DNA from: Methanothrix sp.
GTDB taxonomy: Archaea; Halobacteriota; Methanosarcinia; Methanotrichales; Methanotrichaceae
Direction of reading: 5' to 3'
Assembly: GCA_026394555.1 (NCBI GenBank)
Contig: JAPKXZ010000064.1
Coordinates: 1-56,727 of the forward strand
DNA: 56,727 nucleotides
The notes below the pieces were generated by a model, which ran no database searches, was not told the origin of the DNA, and worked only from the letters and a program-made list of their open reading frames with translations. Both the position numbers and the translations under genes were made by a program. Positions 49,998-56,727 of the stretch are shown in pieces. Positions within the stretch are counted from its first letter, which is position 1. Every line of letters begins with the position of its first letter.

Positions 49998-51698
49998 ATG
50001 GCTATTTCTGTTATACGGTTAGTTTTATGGGTGTGTTTGCTTTTCGTTCTTCTATCTATTATTTCGTCAGCAATCGAAGAAAATCCTTTCAAAGATCATG
50101 CCCTGCTCATGGGCATGAACCTGAGCGGCATGAACCTGTCAAGAACCAGCTTGAATCATTCCGAGTTGCAGGGATCAGATCTTGGCGGGACGAACCTCTG
50201 TCGATCCTTTTTGGTGCAGGCCGTCATCTCCAACGCCAATCTTATCGGAGCCAATCTTAGTGGCGTATTCATGCCAGCCGTTGATCTTCATGGATCCGAT
50301 CTCTCTCATGCTGATCTCAGAGGTGCCTACTTGCCAATCAATTACTTGATCGACTCAAATCTGACAGGAGCTGATCTATCTGGATCTTTTATGGATCAGG
50401 CCATGTTGGATAATTCAACTCTCGTTGGTGCCAAGCTGAATGAGGCCAGCTTGTCGGCTGTGAAAATTAGTTACGCAAATCTGGGTGGAGCAAGTCTCGT
50501 AAAAGCATTCATGAACCGGGCCACCTTCCAGCAATCTCAAATGATTGGAGCCAATCTGAGCGGAGCAAGCCTGGTCGGGGCGAACCTGATTAATGCAACG
50601 ATATCCAATGCAGACCTCTCCGGTGCTGATCTATCCGAGTCGCGCTGTTCGAGAGCGAATTTCTTTGACTCAAGGCTAGTCAAATCAAAATTGGGTTTTG
50701 CCAACCTGACCAGTACAAACCTGAGCCGTGCGGACCTCTCCGGATCTTATCTTATGGCTTCCTCTTTGGATGACTCCGATCTTTTCCAGGCGAATCTAAC
50801 CGGTGCGAACCTGGAAAATGCCTTAGTGCATAGAGTTAGACTTGTTGAAGCCAGACTAACCGGCGCAATTTTGGCCAGAGTGCATTTGGAGGATTCGGAT
50901 CTATCTAACTCCTATCTTGAACAGGCCGATCTTACCGGTGCATTGCTTAGTGGAGCCAATCTGACCGGTGCCGGTCTGACGGGTGCCAGGCTTCTGGGTG
51001 CTGATCTTAGCCTTGCCGTCCTGAAAGGTGCGGATCTGAGTGGAGCAAACCTGGTAGGTGCCAGACTAAATTGGGCGAATCTTACGGGCAGCGCTCTTAT
51101 GCGTTGCCAATTCTCCCGAGCAGAGTTATTTGGAGCCGACCTGAGTCACTCTGATCTCAGCAACTCGGACTTCACCAGGGCATATTTGCCAAGGGCCAAG
51201 TTGCATGAGTCTAACCTCCGAAACACAAAATTGGACAATGCAGATCTTAGCGGTGCAGATATGTCGGGGGCGGATCTTGGGGGTGTCCAGATCGTTAAAG
51301 CAGATCTGGATGAGGCTAACTTATCCGGGGCAGACATGGCCGGATGTAACCTGGAATCCATGAACTTAAGGGGGACGGTTATGCAGAGAGCTGTGTTGAG
51401 ATCAGCAAGCTTGAATTGGATGATACTTAATGAGGTTGATCTTCAGGGCGCAGACCTCCGAAATGCCAAATTTAATGCGGTCTTCCTGGAAAATGTAAAC
51501 CTTTCCGGGGCAGATCTGAGGAATGTAGATTTAAATAAGACCGCACTGGTGAATGTTGATATGAGTGGAGCGAATCTCGTGGGGATAAAGTATGATGACC
51601 TGATACTCCCCATGATTGCGAGTTCAAAACTTGATAACGCCAAAATGAGTGTCGATATGCAAAAGGATCTTGCAAAATTGAGGTCGGGACAAACCTGA
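49998..51698 (+). CDS. Exported pentapeptide-repeat protein
   Basis: A 566-residue protein: signal peptide (VLWVCLLFVLLSIISSA), then from about residue 38 to 545 continuous pentapeptide repeats (MNLSGMNLSRTSLNHSELQG, ADLSGADLSESRCSRANFFD). It is paralogous to the repeat part of the protein at 46132, down to the end (SSKLDNAKMSVDMQKDLAKL). A beta-helix of roughly 25 coils, over 100 angstroms long, is expected; it should be extracellular, unlike the usual cytoplasmic pentapeptide proteins such as Qnr/MfpA. Confidence 0.87.
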   Translation: MAISVIRLVLWVCLLFVLLSIISSAIEENPFKDHALLMGMNLSGMNLSRTSLNHSELQGSDLGGTNLCRSFLVQAVISNANLIGANLSGVFMPAVDLHGSDLSHADLRGAYLPINYLIDSNLTGADLSGSFMDQAMLDNSTLVGAKLNEASLSAVKISYANLGGASLVKAFMNRATFQQSQMIGANLSGASLVGANLINATISNADLSGADLSESRCSRANFFDSRLVKSKLGFANLTSTNLSRADLSGSYLMASSLDDSDLFQANLTGANLENALVHRVRLVEARLTGAILARVHLEDSDLSNSYLEQADLTGALLSGANLTGAGLTGARLLGADLSLAVLKGADLSGANLVGARLNWANLTGSALMRCQFSRAELFGADLSHSDLSNSDFTRAYLPRAKLHESNLRNTKLDNADLSGADMSGADLGGVQIVKADLDEANLSGADMAGCNLESMNLRGTVMQRAVLRSASLNWMILNEVDLQGADLRNAKFNAVFLENVNLSGADLRNVDLNKTALVNVDMSGANLVGIKYDDLILPMIASSKLDNAKMSVDMQKDLAKLRSGQT

Positions 51699-51733
51699 CC
51701 ACCTGATCTCAACTCATTCATAGATACTGCTTA

Positions 51734-52003
51734 TCACTTTCTTTTGGCGTTCTGCTCTGCTTTGGCCAGGCGAACGCTGCCCTCCTCTTGCAGATGTTTT
51801 TCCAGATCCGGGGGCGGGCTCTTACTGAGGGGGAGTTTGCTGGAGAAAAAGGCACCATCCTTTTGGAGGGCATAACAGAATAAGCCCAGTTCCTTGTCGT
51901 AAACTACGGAGTAGTCTTCTTGTGTCTCGAAAATATTTAAATTTTTGCTTTTCGAAACCCTCTTAAGGGGCCAAATCCTCTCCCTCTTTATGAAACCAGG
52001 CAT
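51734..52003 (-). CDS. Small hypothetical protein
   Basis: An 89-residue protein (SKNLNIFETQEDYSVVYDKE, LGLFCYALQKDGAFFSSKLP). The only start in frame is the ATG at 52003, which overlaps the divergent panE start region by 14 bases and covers the panE promoter. Either the gene is real and overlapping, or it has lost its start. Family unknown. Confidence 0.45.
   Translation of the reverse strand: MPGFIKRERIWPLKRVSKSKNLNIFETQEDYSVVYDKELGLFCYALQKDGAFFSSKLPLSKSPPPDLEKHLQEEGSVRLAKAEQNAKRK
51929..51942 (+). promoter_or_regulatory. TATA box for panE
   Basis: GAAAATATTTAAAT is a good BRE/TATA match, about 50 bases before the ATG at 51990. Confidence 0.45.
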
Positions 52004-53009
52004 AAGCCCGGACTATCTCATCTACGGTGCAGGAGCCATAGGCAGCGTTCTAGGCGCATTTCTGCACAAAATCGGTCGCCGTGTGACCTACACCGGCAGA
52101 GGCGAGCATTTTCAGGCGATTTCCGAGAAGGGATTGAGGATCACGGGTATCTGGGGAGAACACATTGTTCCGGTGCAAGAGACCGAGATTCTTTCCACCC
52201 TGCTTTTGAAAAAGCAATTTTCCATCATCCTGCTCTGTGTAAAATCAAAGGACACCGATGCAGCAGCGATTGATGCTGCATCTTTGCTCAAAGAGGACGG
52301 CATCATGGTCTCCATGCAAAACGGCCTGAACAACTGGGAGGCCATCGCCCGTCAGGTGGGAGAAGATCGCACGGTGGGTGGGCGGGTCATCTTTGGCGCC
52401 GAGATCATTGATCCGGGCCACGCTAAGGTCACCGTCAACGCCGACGACGTCCTTTTAGGCGAGCCATTTCTGCCTGTGAACCAGCGGCTTTTAGAGGCAT
52501 TGCAGTCGGATCTCTCCCTCTCCGGCATTCCCTGCAGAATTGTGAGCAAGGATGACATTTGGGGGGCCATCTGGGGAAAGGTGCTCTACAACTGCTCCTT
52601 GAACCCGCTGGGCGCATTGCTCGAAGTGGCTTATGGAAAATTGGGGGAAAATGCAGAGACAAGAGGCATCATTAAGGTCATAATTGAAGAGATCTTTCTC
52701 GTGATGAAGGCTAAAGGGGTAGCGGTCCCTTATCAGGATGCAGATGAGTATTACCATTATCTGCTGGAAAGGCAGCTTCCCCCCACGGCAGGCCACCGGG
52801 CCAGCATGCTGCAGGATATTTTGCTGGGACGGCAAACGGAGATCGATGCCTTGAACGGGGCCATCTCCCAGTATGCCCGGGCTTATGGTATCTCTACACC
52901 TTACAATGACCTTCTCACCGCCCTGATAAAGTTCAAGGAGAAGAAGAAAGCTTTTTTACCCATCCCTGACTATTATTACCAGGAGTGTGAAACAATTGGC
53001 AGGGAGTGA
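51990..53009 (+). CDS. panE: 2-dehydropantoate 2-reductase (ketopantoate reductase)
   Basis: A 339-residue NADPH-dependent reductase for pantoate and so CoA synthesis. The N-terminal Rossmann motif is LIYGAGAIGSVLGAFL, with ILLCVKSKDTDAA after it. NGLNNWEAIA and the C-terminal helical domain with VLYNCSLNPLGALL (conserved Lys-Asn region) and the TAGHRASMLQDILLGRQTEI substrate loop complete the match. ATG 51990 (MKPGISPDYL) is chosen because it is close to the Rossmann motif; a frame from 51945 exists. Archaeal coenzyme A pathway gene. Confidence 0.92.
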   Translation: MKPGISPDYLIYGAGAIGSVLGAFLHKIGRRVTYTGRGEHFQAISEKGLRITGIWGEHIVPVQETEILSTLLLKKQFSIILLCVKSKDTDAAAIDAASLLKEDGIMVSMQNGLNNWEAIARQVGEDRTVGGRVIFGAEIIDPGHAKVTVNADDVLLGEPFLPVNQRLLEALQSDLSLSGIPCRIVSKDDIWGAIWGKVLYNCSLNPLGALLEVAYGKLGENAETRGIIKVIIEEIFLVMKAKGVAVPYQDADEYYHYLLERQLPPTAGHRASMLQDILLGRQTEIDALNGAISQYARAYGISTPYNDLLTALIKFKEKKKAFLPIPDYYYQECETIGRE

Positions 53010-53013
53010 GAGG

Positions 53014-53388
53014 ATGCAAGAACTTACCGATATACTGAAAACCATAACTGAAGAGATGCAAAAAGCCCTATCCGCTAGGACTTGCGTAGGCGATCCGGTC
53101 ACCGTGGAGGGCAAGACCGTTATCCCCCTGATGAGCGTGGGCATGGGCTTTGGCGCAGGTTCAAGCTCAGGAAAGGCGGATAATCCGGGCGGAGGTGGCG
53201 GCGCACTAGGCATGAAGCCTGTTGCCGTGATAATAATCGACCAGGATGGTGTGCGAGTAGAACGGCTGAAAGAGGCCCAACACACGTTAATAGAGCACGT
53301 GGCAGAGGCCGTGCCAAAGCTCTTGGAGGGCTTGACCCGCAAGAAAGAGACGCACGTGCAGATTAAGGGCGATGATGAACACCCCTAA
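53014..53388 (+). CDS. GerW/YtfJ-family protein
   Basis: A 124-residue protein of the GerW (YtfJ) family: CVGDPVTVEGKTVIPLMSVG, MGFGAGSSSGKADNPGGGGG, ALGMKPVAVIIIDQDGVRV. The family is known from spore formers but is widespread in archaea, role unknown. The ATG at 53014 follows GAGAGG; it overlaps the next gene's start. Confidence 0.85.
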   Translation: MQELTDILKTITEEMQKALSARTCVGDPVTVEGKTVIPLMSVGMGFGAGSSSGKADNPGGGGGALGMKPVAVIIIDQDGVRVERLKEAQHTLIEHVAEAVPKLLEGLTRKKETHVQIKGDDEHP

Positions 53389-54175
53389 AATGCATAAATG
53401 GGACCCGGCTGATTATCAGAAGAGCTCATCGGCCCAGTACAATTGGGCCATGGCTCTAATTGCCGATCTGAAGCTGGAAGGCGAGGAAAGAATTCTGGAT
53501 ATTGGATGCGGAGACGGCCGGATCACGGCTCACCTGGCCGGCCTGGTGCCGAATGGCTGTGTTCTGGGAATAGACCTCTCCCCGGAGATGATCAGCTTTG
53601 CTGCCGGCCAGCATGTAGATCATTCTAATCTCTCTTTTCGGGTGGGCAATGCCTCAGAGTTGCACTTTATTGAGGAATTTGATCTGGTGGTGTCTTTTGC
53701 TTGCCTGCACTGGGTTAAAGATCATCTGTCCGTCCTGAAAGCCGTCCGGCAGAGCCTGGTGCCGGACGGTCGCTTTCTCATGCAGTGCGGGGGACGGGGA
53801 AACGCCGCCCGGATCCTGGACCTTACCGATGATCTTACCACAAGGGCGTCCTGGAAGAAGTACTTCTCCGGATTTTCCTTTCCTTACCACTTCTACGGGC
53901 CGGAAGATTACAGGGTCTGGCTGGCGGAGGCGGGCCTGCGGCCCCTGAGGGTTGAGCTGGTTGCCAAGGACATGATCCATTCGGGTCAGGCGGGCCTGGT
54001 GGGCATCATCAGGAATACCTGGCTACCCTACACAGAAAGGCTGCCCGTCCATCTGAGGGACGAGTTCGTAAGGGAGATCGCAGGAAGGTATCTGGAGAGG
54101 TATCCTCTGGATGAGAAAGGCCAGGCTCACGTGCAGATGATGCGCCTGGAAGTGGAGGCGAATAAGCCGCGCTGA
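53372..54175 (+). CDS. Class I SAM-dependent methyltransferase
   Basis: A 267-residue methyltransferase: motif I is ERILDIGCGDGRITAHLAG (residues about 39-57), followed by VLGIDLSPEMI and FDLVVSFACLHWVKDH (post-motif). The pattern LLxxxxxxLxPGGRFLMQCGGRGNA matches the trans-aconitate/malonyl-ACP O-methyltransferase group, and the length fits that group. Acceptor unknown. Overlaps the GerW-like gene by 17 bases, so it is cotranscribed with it and probably with panE. Confidence 0.87.
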   Translation: MMNTPKMHKWDPADYQKSSSAQYNWAMALIADLKLEGEERILDIGCGDGRITAHLAGLVPNGCVLGIDLSPEMISFAAGQHVDHSNLSFRVGNASELHFIEEFDLVVSFACLHWVKDHLSVLKAVRQSLVPDGRFLMQCGGRGNAARILDLTDDLTTRASWKKYFSGFSFPYHFYGPEDYRVWLAEAGLRPLRVELVAKDMIHSGQAGLVGIIRNTWLPYTERLPVHLRDEFVREIAGRYLERYPLDEKGQAHVQMMRLEVEANKPR

Positions 54176-54245
54176 TTTTCAGCTAAATATTTAATTCTTT
54201 AGCTGTATAGATATTCCTGGTAACCCGTTGCCAAATGAAACGATT

Positions 54246-54365
54246 TTATACGGATTTACTCGCCGTTTCTTTACTGATCGTCACTTTTTTGTCGGCATCT
54301 TTTTGATCTGCTTGGGCCTTCTTACTTTCTCTTCCCGCCGTTATCTCGTCTGAGGATTTTGACAT
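54246..54365 (-). CDS. Small lysine-rich acidic/basic protein (39 residues)
   Basis: A 39-residue frame from ATG 54365 to TAA 54246 (MSKSSDEITAGRESKKAQAD, then QKDADKKVTISKETASKSV). Composition is fully polar, with no Cys, Trp or Phe, suggesting an intrinsically disordered or nucleic-acid-associated peptide. A strong TATA box (see below) stands about 30 bases upstream, and GAGGT is adjacent to the ATG. Too short for ordinary gene callers. Confidence 0.5.
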   Translation of the reverse strand: MSKSSDEITAGRESKKAQADQKDADKKVTISKETASKSV

Positions 54366-54391
54366 ACCTCTATAACATAGATTAAAATGGA

Positions 54392-54406
54392 TATAAATCT
54401 TTCTAT
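54392..54406 (-). promoter_or_regulatory. TATA box for the 39-residue gene
   Basis: On the minus strand the sequence reads GAAAGATTTATATCC, an archaeal BRE-TATA combination, about 30 bases from the ATG at 54365. Confidence 0.5.
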
Positions 54407-54426
54407 TTTTTATACCGATTCAAGTT

Positions 54427-54558
54427 TCAAATTTTAATTTCCTTGGCCCTGGCCTGCCATCCTGCGGCCTTCATAAACACCGCCGCTCTATATCCAATCG
54501 GCCCGGAGTCCCATGCTACGCCCCAAGTTGCTTGGACCTCTTCCGGGCCATAAAGCAA
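54427..54558 (-). pseudogene. Short coding-like fragment
   Basis: A 43-codon frame from TTG 54558 reads GPEEVQATWGVAWDSGPIGY, then RAAVFMKAAGWQARAKEIK, ending TGA. It reads like the C-terminal part of a protein, without a ribosome binding site. No family recognised. The rest of the 300-base stretch between 54366 and 54684 shows no convincing gene. Confidence 0.3.
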
Positions 54559-54684
54559 TTATTCTTGTTTGTCGTTTGTGATCTTGGGCGAAGTGATCTC
54601 CCGGTTTGACCAATCCAACATAGTCCCTTCGCTTCATCCATCCAAGGGCTTATCCTGCCTTCACCGAGTGCCAAAATTTGGGCT

Positions 54685-55407
54685 TTATGCCATTGCGGCC
54701 AATCCTCCTCTGAAGAAACTTGCGTGAGAATTTGATGGATCAAACCGAAGGACCTTTTCATAGGCGTCCATAGCCGCAGCAGTATTCTTTTGCTCTCGTA
54801 GAGCATCGCCAATTGAATTCCAATATTGGCTTAGACTAATTCCACTGTACCCATAATGGTGCAATTTTTCGATCTCGATTTGGGCAGCACGAATTGGATC
54901 TTCCTGATTGGTTTGATTATCCGTAAGACTATCACTACCTGGATGCACAATTACGCTTTGAACATAACTCTTCTGCTCTATTTGGAGGCTATTTAGGAAG
55001 AAGGTGGTATCCATCGGCGGTAAACTACACTCAATGATGGCATAATATCCATCCACGGGCCTGTAAAATACTGCATAACCCCCTGTTTTCCCAGGTGCCA
55101 CTTTACCATCTTTCCCGTCTATACGCAAATTTTCAACTTTGGCCCCGGCCAAACCAAATAGTTTTACCAACATTTGATCGAATTGAGATGAGGATAATCC
55201 AGATTCATCTTTGAGAATTTCTATCTCGGTATAGCCTTCAGATGTTTTTATTTTTGTCACATTATCAATATATCCTACTTCATGGGCTTTATTCATTTCA
55301 AAGGATATATCAAATTGCCCAGATTGAACGTGTTCTCTTTCAGCTGTTGCGCAGCTAAACAAAATCATTGGCAGCAGTAATAATGCCAATAGTGCAACTA
55401 TTTTCAT
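54685..55407 (-). CDS. Exported protein with C-terminal TPR
   Basis: From ATG 55407 (GGTGGGGA four bases upstream) about 240 residues. The signal peptide KIVALLALLLLPMILFSCAT ends in a lipobox-like LFSC, so the protein may be lipid-anchored. The middle holds mixed beta strands (EGYTEIEILKDESGLSSSQF, GGYAVFYRPVDGYYAII), and the C-terminal 50 residues resemble one and a half TPR units (SQYWNSIGDALREQKNTAAA, MDAYEKVLRFDPSNSHA). Function unknown. The usual start context beyond 55407 extends to 55437 but is less likely. Confidence 0.65.
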   Translation of the reverse strand: MKIVALLALLLLPMILFSCATAEREHVQSGQFDISFEMNKAHEVGYIDNVTKIKTSEGYTEIEILKDESGLSSSQFDQMLVKLFGLAGAKVENLRIDGKDGKVAPGKTGGYAVFYRPVDGYYAIIECSLPPMDTTFFLNSLQIEQKSYVQSVIVHPGSDSLTDNQTNQEDPIRAAQIEIEKLHHYGYSGISLSQYWNSIGDALREQKNTAAAMDAYEKVLRFDPSNSHASFFRGGLAAMA

Positions 55408-55593
55408 AAATTCCCCACCAGTTTTATTGGTATTCATCCGTTTCCAATAAGTTAGTTAAGTTTATATTCGTTATCCTTCAATTCTACCGCGAATGTAGGG
55501 TCTCATCCCTGAATAAACCGCCATAACGACCATTATCGACAGTAAGTCTTATTTGTTTAGAAATAGAGCCAATCACTAAAAAAGAGGGATATC

Positions 55594-55935
55594 ATGAATA
55601 ACGGCTTTCTAGCTAAACTAACAATTATTATTTTAGTGATGGGCTTGCAAGTTAGTACTGTATCTGCGATTCTATTTGATGTATACGCATATGATAGCAC
55701 TACTAATCAGCCTGTATCTGGTGCAACTGTGACGGTTAGAACCGGTTCTGTTCAAATTGAAGGCGAAACAGACAGCAAAGGCATATATACATTTGATATC
55801 CCACGTGACCTGGGAACGATATATATTGTTGCAGCTAAAGATTACGTTGGATTCGCGATGTGGAAAGGTGAATTTGCTGATTACGTAATACAGGATTACA
55901 TAAGAATGGGATTAGGAAAATCTTTACCGTTTTAA
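55594..55935 (+). CDS. Secreted protein with carboxypeptidase-regulatory-like domain
   Basis: A 113-residue protein with signal peptide (AKLTIIILVMGLQVSTVSA) and one Ig-like beta-sandwich of the CarboxypepD_reg type (DSTTNQPVSGATVTVRTGSV, ETDSKGIYTFDIPRDLG). Such domains occur as surface modules in archaea. GAGGGATATC precedes the ATG. Confidence 0.7.
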   Translation: MNNGFLAKLTIIILVMGLQVSTVSAILFDVYAYDSTTNQPVSGATVTVRTGSVQIEGETDSKGIYTFDIPRDLGTIYIVAAKDYVGFAMWKGEFADYVIQDYIRMGLGKSLPF

Positions 55936-56099
55936 CTTAGTATGTCGTCGGTCATCTCCAGAACTGCCACCATCCCTTTTTTTGGCCTCTTCCTGGCTTG
56001 GTGGTAGTGCCGGCGTGATCTTCTCCGAGAGCTGACCAGCCATGCTTGGCGCAGAAAAGAAAATAGCGGAAATACCGCCAAATATCTATCATTCTCCTG

Positions 56100-56570
56100 C
56101 TAGCGATCTTCTGCAAAATATTGATCAAACCGTGTCATAAGACCAACAGTAAAATACTTTATCACTCCATCTTGCCTATCGCTTTCCGGTTTCTTATATT
56201 CTGCCTCGATCAGATTATCAAGCTCATCAACTGCCTGCAAAAGTTCAATGCGGTCTGCCTCTTTTCCGATGGGCGCGTCATCTAATCGCAACCGCTCTAT
56301 ATAATTCATCAACTTATTATCGTCCATTTGTATCTCCTGCCGTCTTTGGTAATAGGTAAAGAGATAACATAAGCTTAGCGCCACGGATGAGAAGAGGATT
56401 AAGCCTCTTCCTAGCCGGTAAAAATGGTTGTTTATTCTTTCTCGTTGTGACAGCAGCAGTGATGCTTCTTTTTCACGAAACACAGAAGAGCTATCAAGCC
56501 AATCACGAGAAGGTGTATTTTTATAATCTTCTTCACAAGGTTCCACAGCATAGTCTATTTCACCTATCAA
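56100..56570 (-). CDS. Hypothetical protein with one membrane helix
   Basis: A 156-residue protein, TTG start, with one central membrane helix (LILFSSVALSLCYLFTYY) between an acidic N-terminus and an acidic helical C-terminus (EADRIELLQAVDELDNLIEA). No family recognised. The message may be leaderless; no ribosome binding site is clear. Confidence 0.5.
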   Translation of the reverse strand: MIGEIDYAVEPCEEDYKNTPSRDWLDSSSVFREKEASLLLSQRERINNHFYRLGRGLILFSSVALSLCYLFTYYQRRQEIQMDDNKLMNYIERLRLDDAPIGKEADRIELLQAVDELDNLIEAEYKKPESDRQDGVIKYFTVGLMTRFDQYFAEDR

Positions 56571-56649
56571 TATATGTGCCTTAAAACTATAGTTATTCTC
56601 CTAACTTTTTACACTAAAAATTTATCCACCCAGGATTTTGAATATCCAT

Positions 56650-56676
56650 CTTTTCTATAATAAAGTATATTTAAAG
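56650..56676 (+). promoter_or_regulatory. TATA-like promoter for the last gene
   Basis: TTTCTATAATAAAG and AGTATATTTAAAG lie 10-34 bases before the ATG at 56684; the first would give a leaderless transcript. Confidence 0.35.
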
Positions 56677-56683
56677 CGCAGTC

Positions 56684-56727
56684 ATGGCTTTTGACAATCG
56701 CTTCATTAAAATATGTGTATTTGGAGA
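56684..56727 (+). CDS. 5' end of a probable small GTPase
   Basis: An ATG opens a frame of 14 codons to the window edge, MAFDNRFIKICVFG. The strand KICVFG is what precedes the P-loop (GDGGVGKT) in archaeal Rab-like small GTPases, so a GTP-binding protein is the likely product. The P-loop itself is outside the window. Confidence 0.35.
   Translation, partial: MAFDNRFIKICVFG

Noticed and set aside
47150-51690. DNA tandem repeat or CRISPR-like array
   Set aside because: The regularity is the 15-base period of pentapeptide codons; the units are degenerate at DNA level and lie in long intact coding frames.
54516-54812. 98-codon minus-strand frame overlapping the end of the TPR lipoprotein gene
   Set aside because: Much of it is an alternative frame of the better supported gene, and the remainder (Arg/Ser/Gln-rich) has no protein-family character.
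1-56727. tRNA, rRNA or CRISPR array
   Set aside because: I looked for T-loop-like GGTTCRAATCC patterns and regular spaced repeats by eye and found none; a covariance-model scan would be decisive.

Overview
The window reads as chromosome of a methanogenic archaeon, most likely of the Methanosarcinales and plausibly Methanothrix (Methanosaeta). The sequence evidence is a methanogenesis marker protein 6 homologue, the methanogen-type seryl-tRNA synthetase, archaeal information genes (family B DNA polymerase, PriS, Gins51, aIF2-alpha, Nop10, L44e, S27e, S15, Pcc1, RecJ-like nuclease), archaeal TATA boxes and frequent TTG/GTG starts. The genus is inference; no rRNA is present to fix it.

Layout. 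0-5.9 kb: a putative regulator at the left edge, then a duplicated cluster of two condensation-superfamily acyltransferases around an LCMT-type methyltransferase, with a methyltransferase remnant and a transposon-like hairpin, then mmp6 and a decayed gene. 6.0-10.1 kb: xseA-xseB and trpB-trpA-GDSL hydrolase, with candidate TRP boxes before trpB. 10.1-20.3 kb: housekeeping genes, including an rps15-recJ-pcc1-serS operon coupled by ATGA overlaps, DUF116, ferredoxin, anaerobic NrdD, superoxide dismutase and an FMN reductase. 20.3-25 kb: accessory, AT-richer stretch with gene wreckage, two paralogous membrane proteins flanking an NYN-domain nuclease, and a broken acetyltransferase. 25-32 kb: secreted beta-helix protein, AlkD-like protein, ureohydrolase, RHH/RelE toxin-antitoxin pair and two six-helix cation channels, one with a NaK-like filter. 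31.9-38.8 kb: nitrilase-priS and a replication/translation operon gins51-rpl44e-rps27e-aif2a-nop10-pac2-pmbA-prs. 38.8-41.8 kb: an island with an HNH protein and a tandem duplication of an acylphosphatase-coiled-coil gene, each copy followed by a broken aroC 5' end. 41.9-45.7 kb: KAS III and polB. 45.7-51.7 kb: a secreted set made of two giant pentapeptide-repeat proteins (one fused to a substrate-binding domain) and a BMP-type binding protein, with no permease or ATPase. 51.7-56.7 kb: panE, GerW-like protein, methyltransferase, small and secreted proteins, and the first codons of what looks like a small GTPase.

The strongest candidates for something undescribed are the acyltransferase/methyltransferase cluster, the extracellular binding-protein/pentapeptide cluster, the NYN nuclease flanked by paralogous membrane proteins, and the duplicated acylphosphatase-coiled-coil unit. 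Several regions show duplication followed by decay, which suggests this chromosome rearranges by local tandem duplication. No rRNA, tRNA or CRISPR array was recognised.
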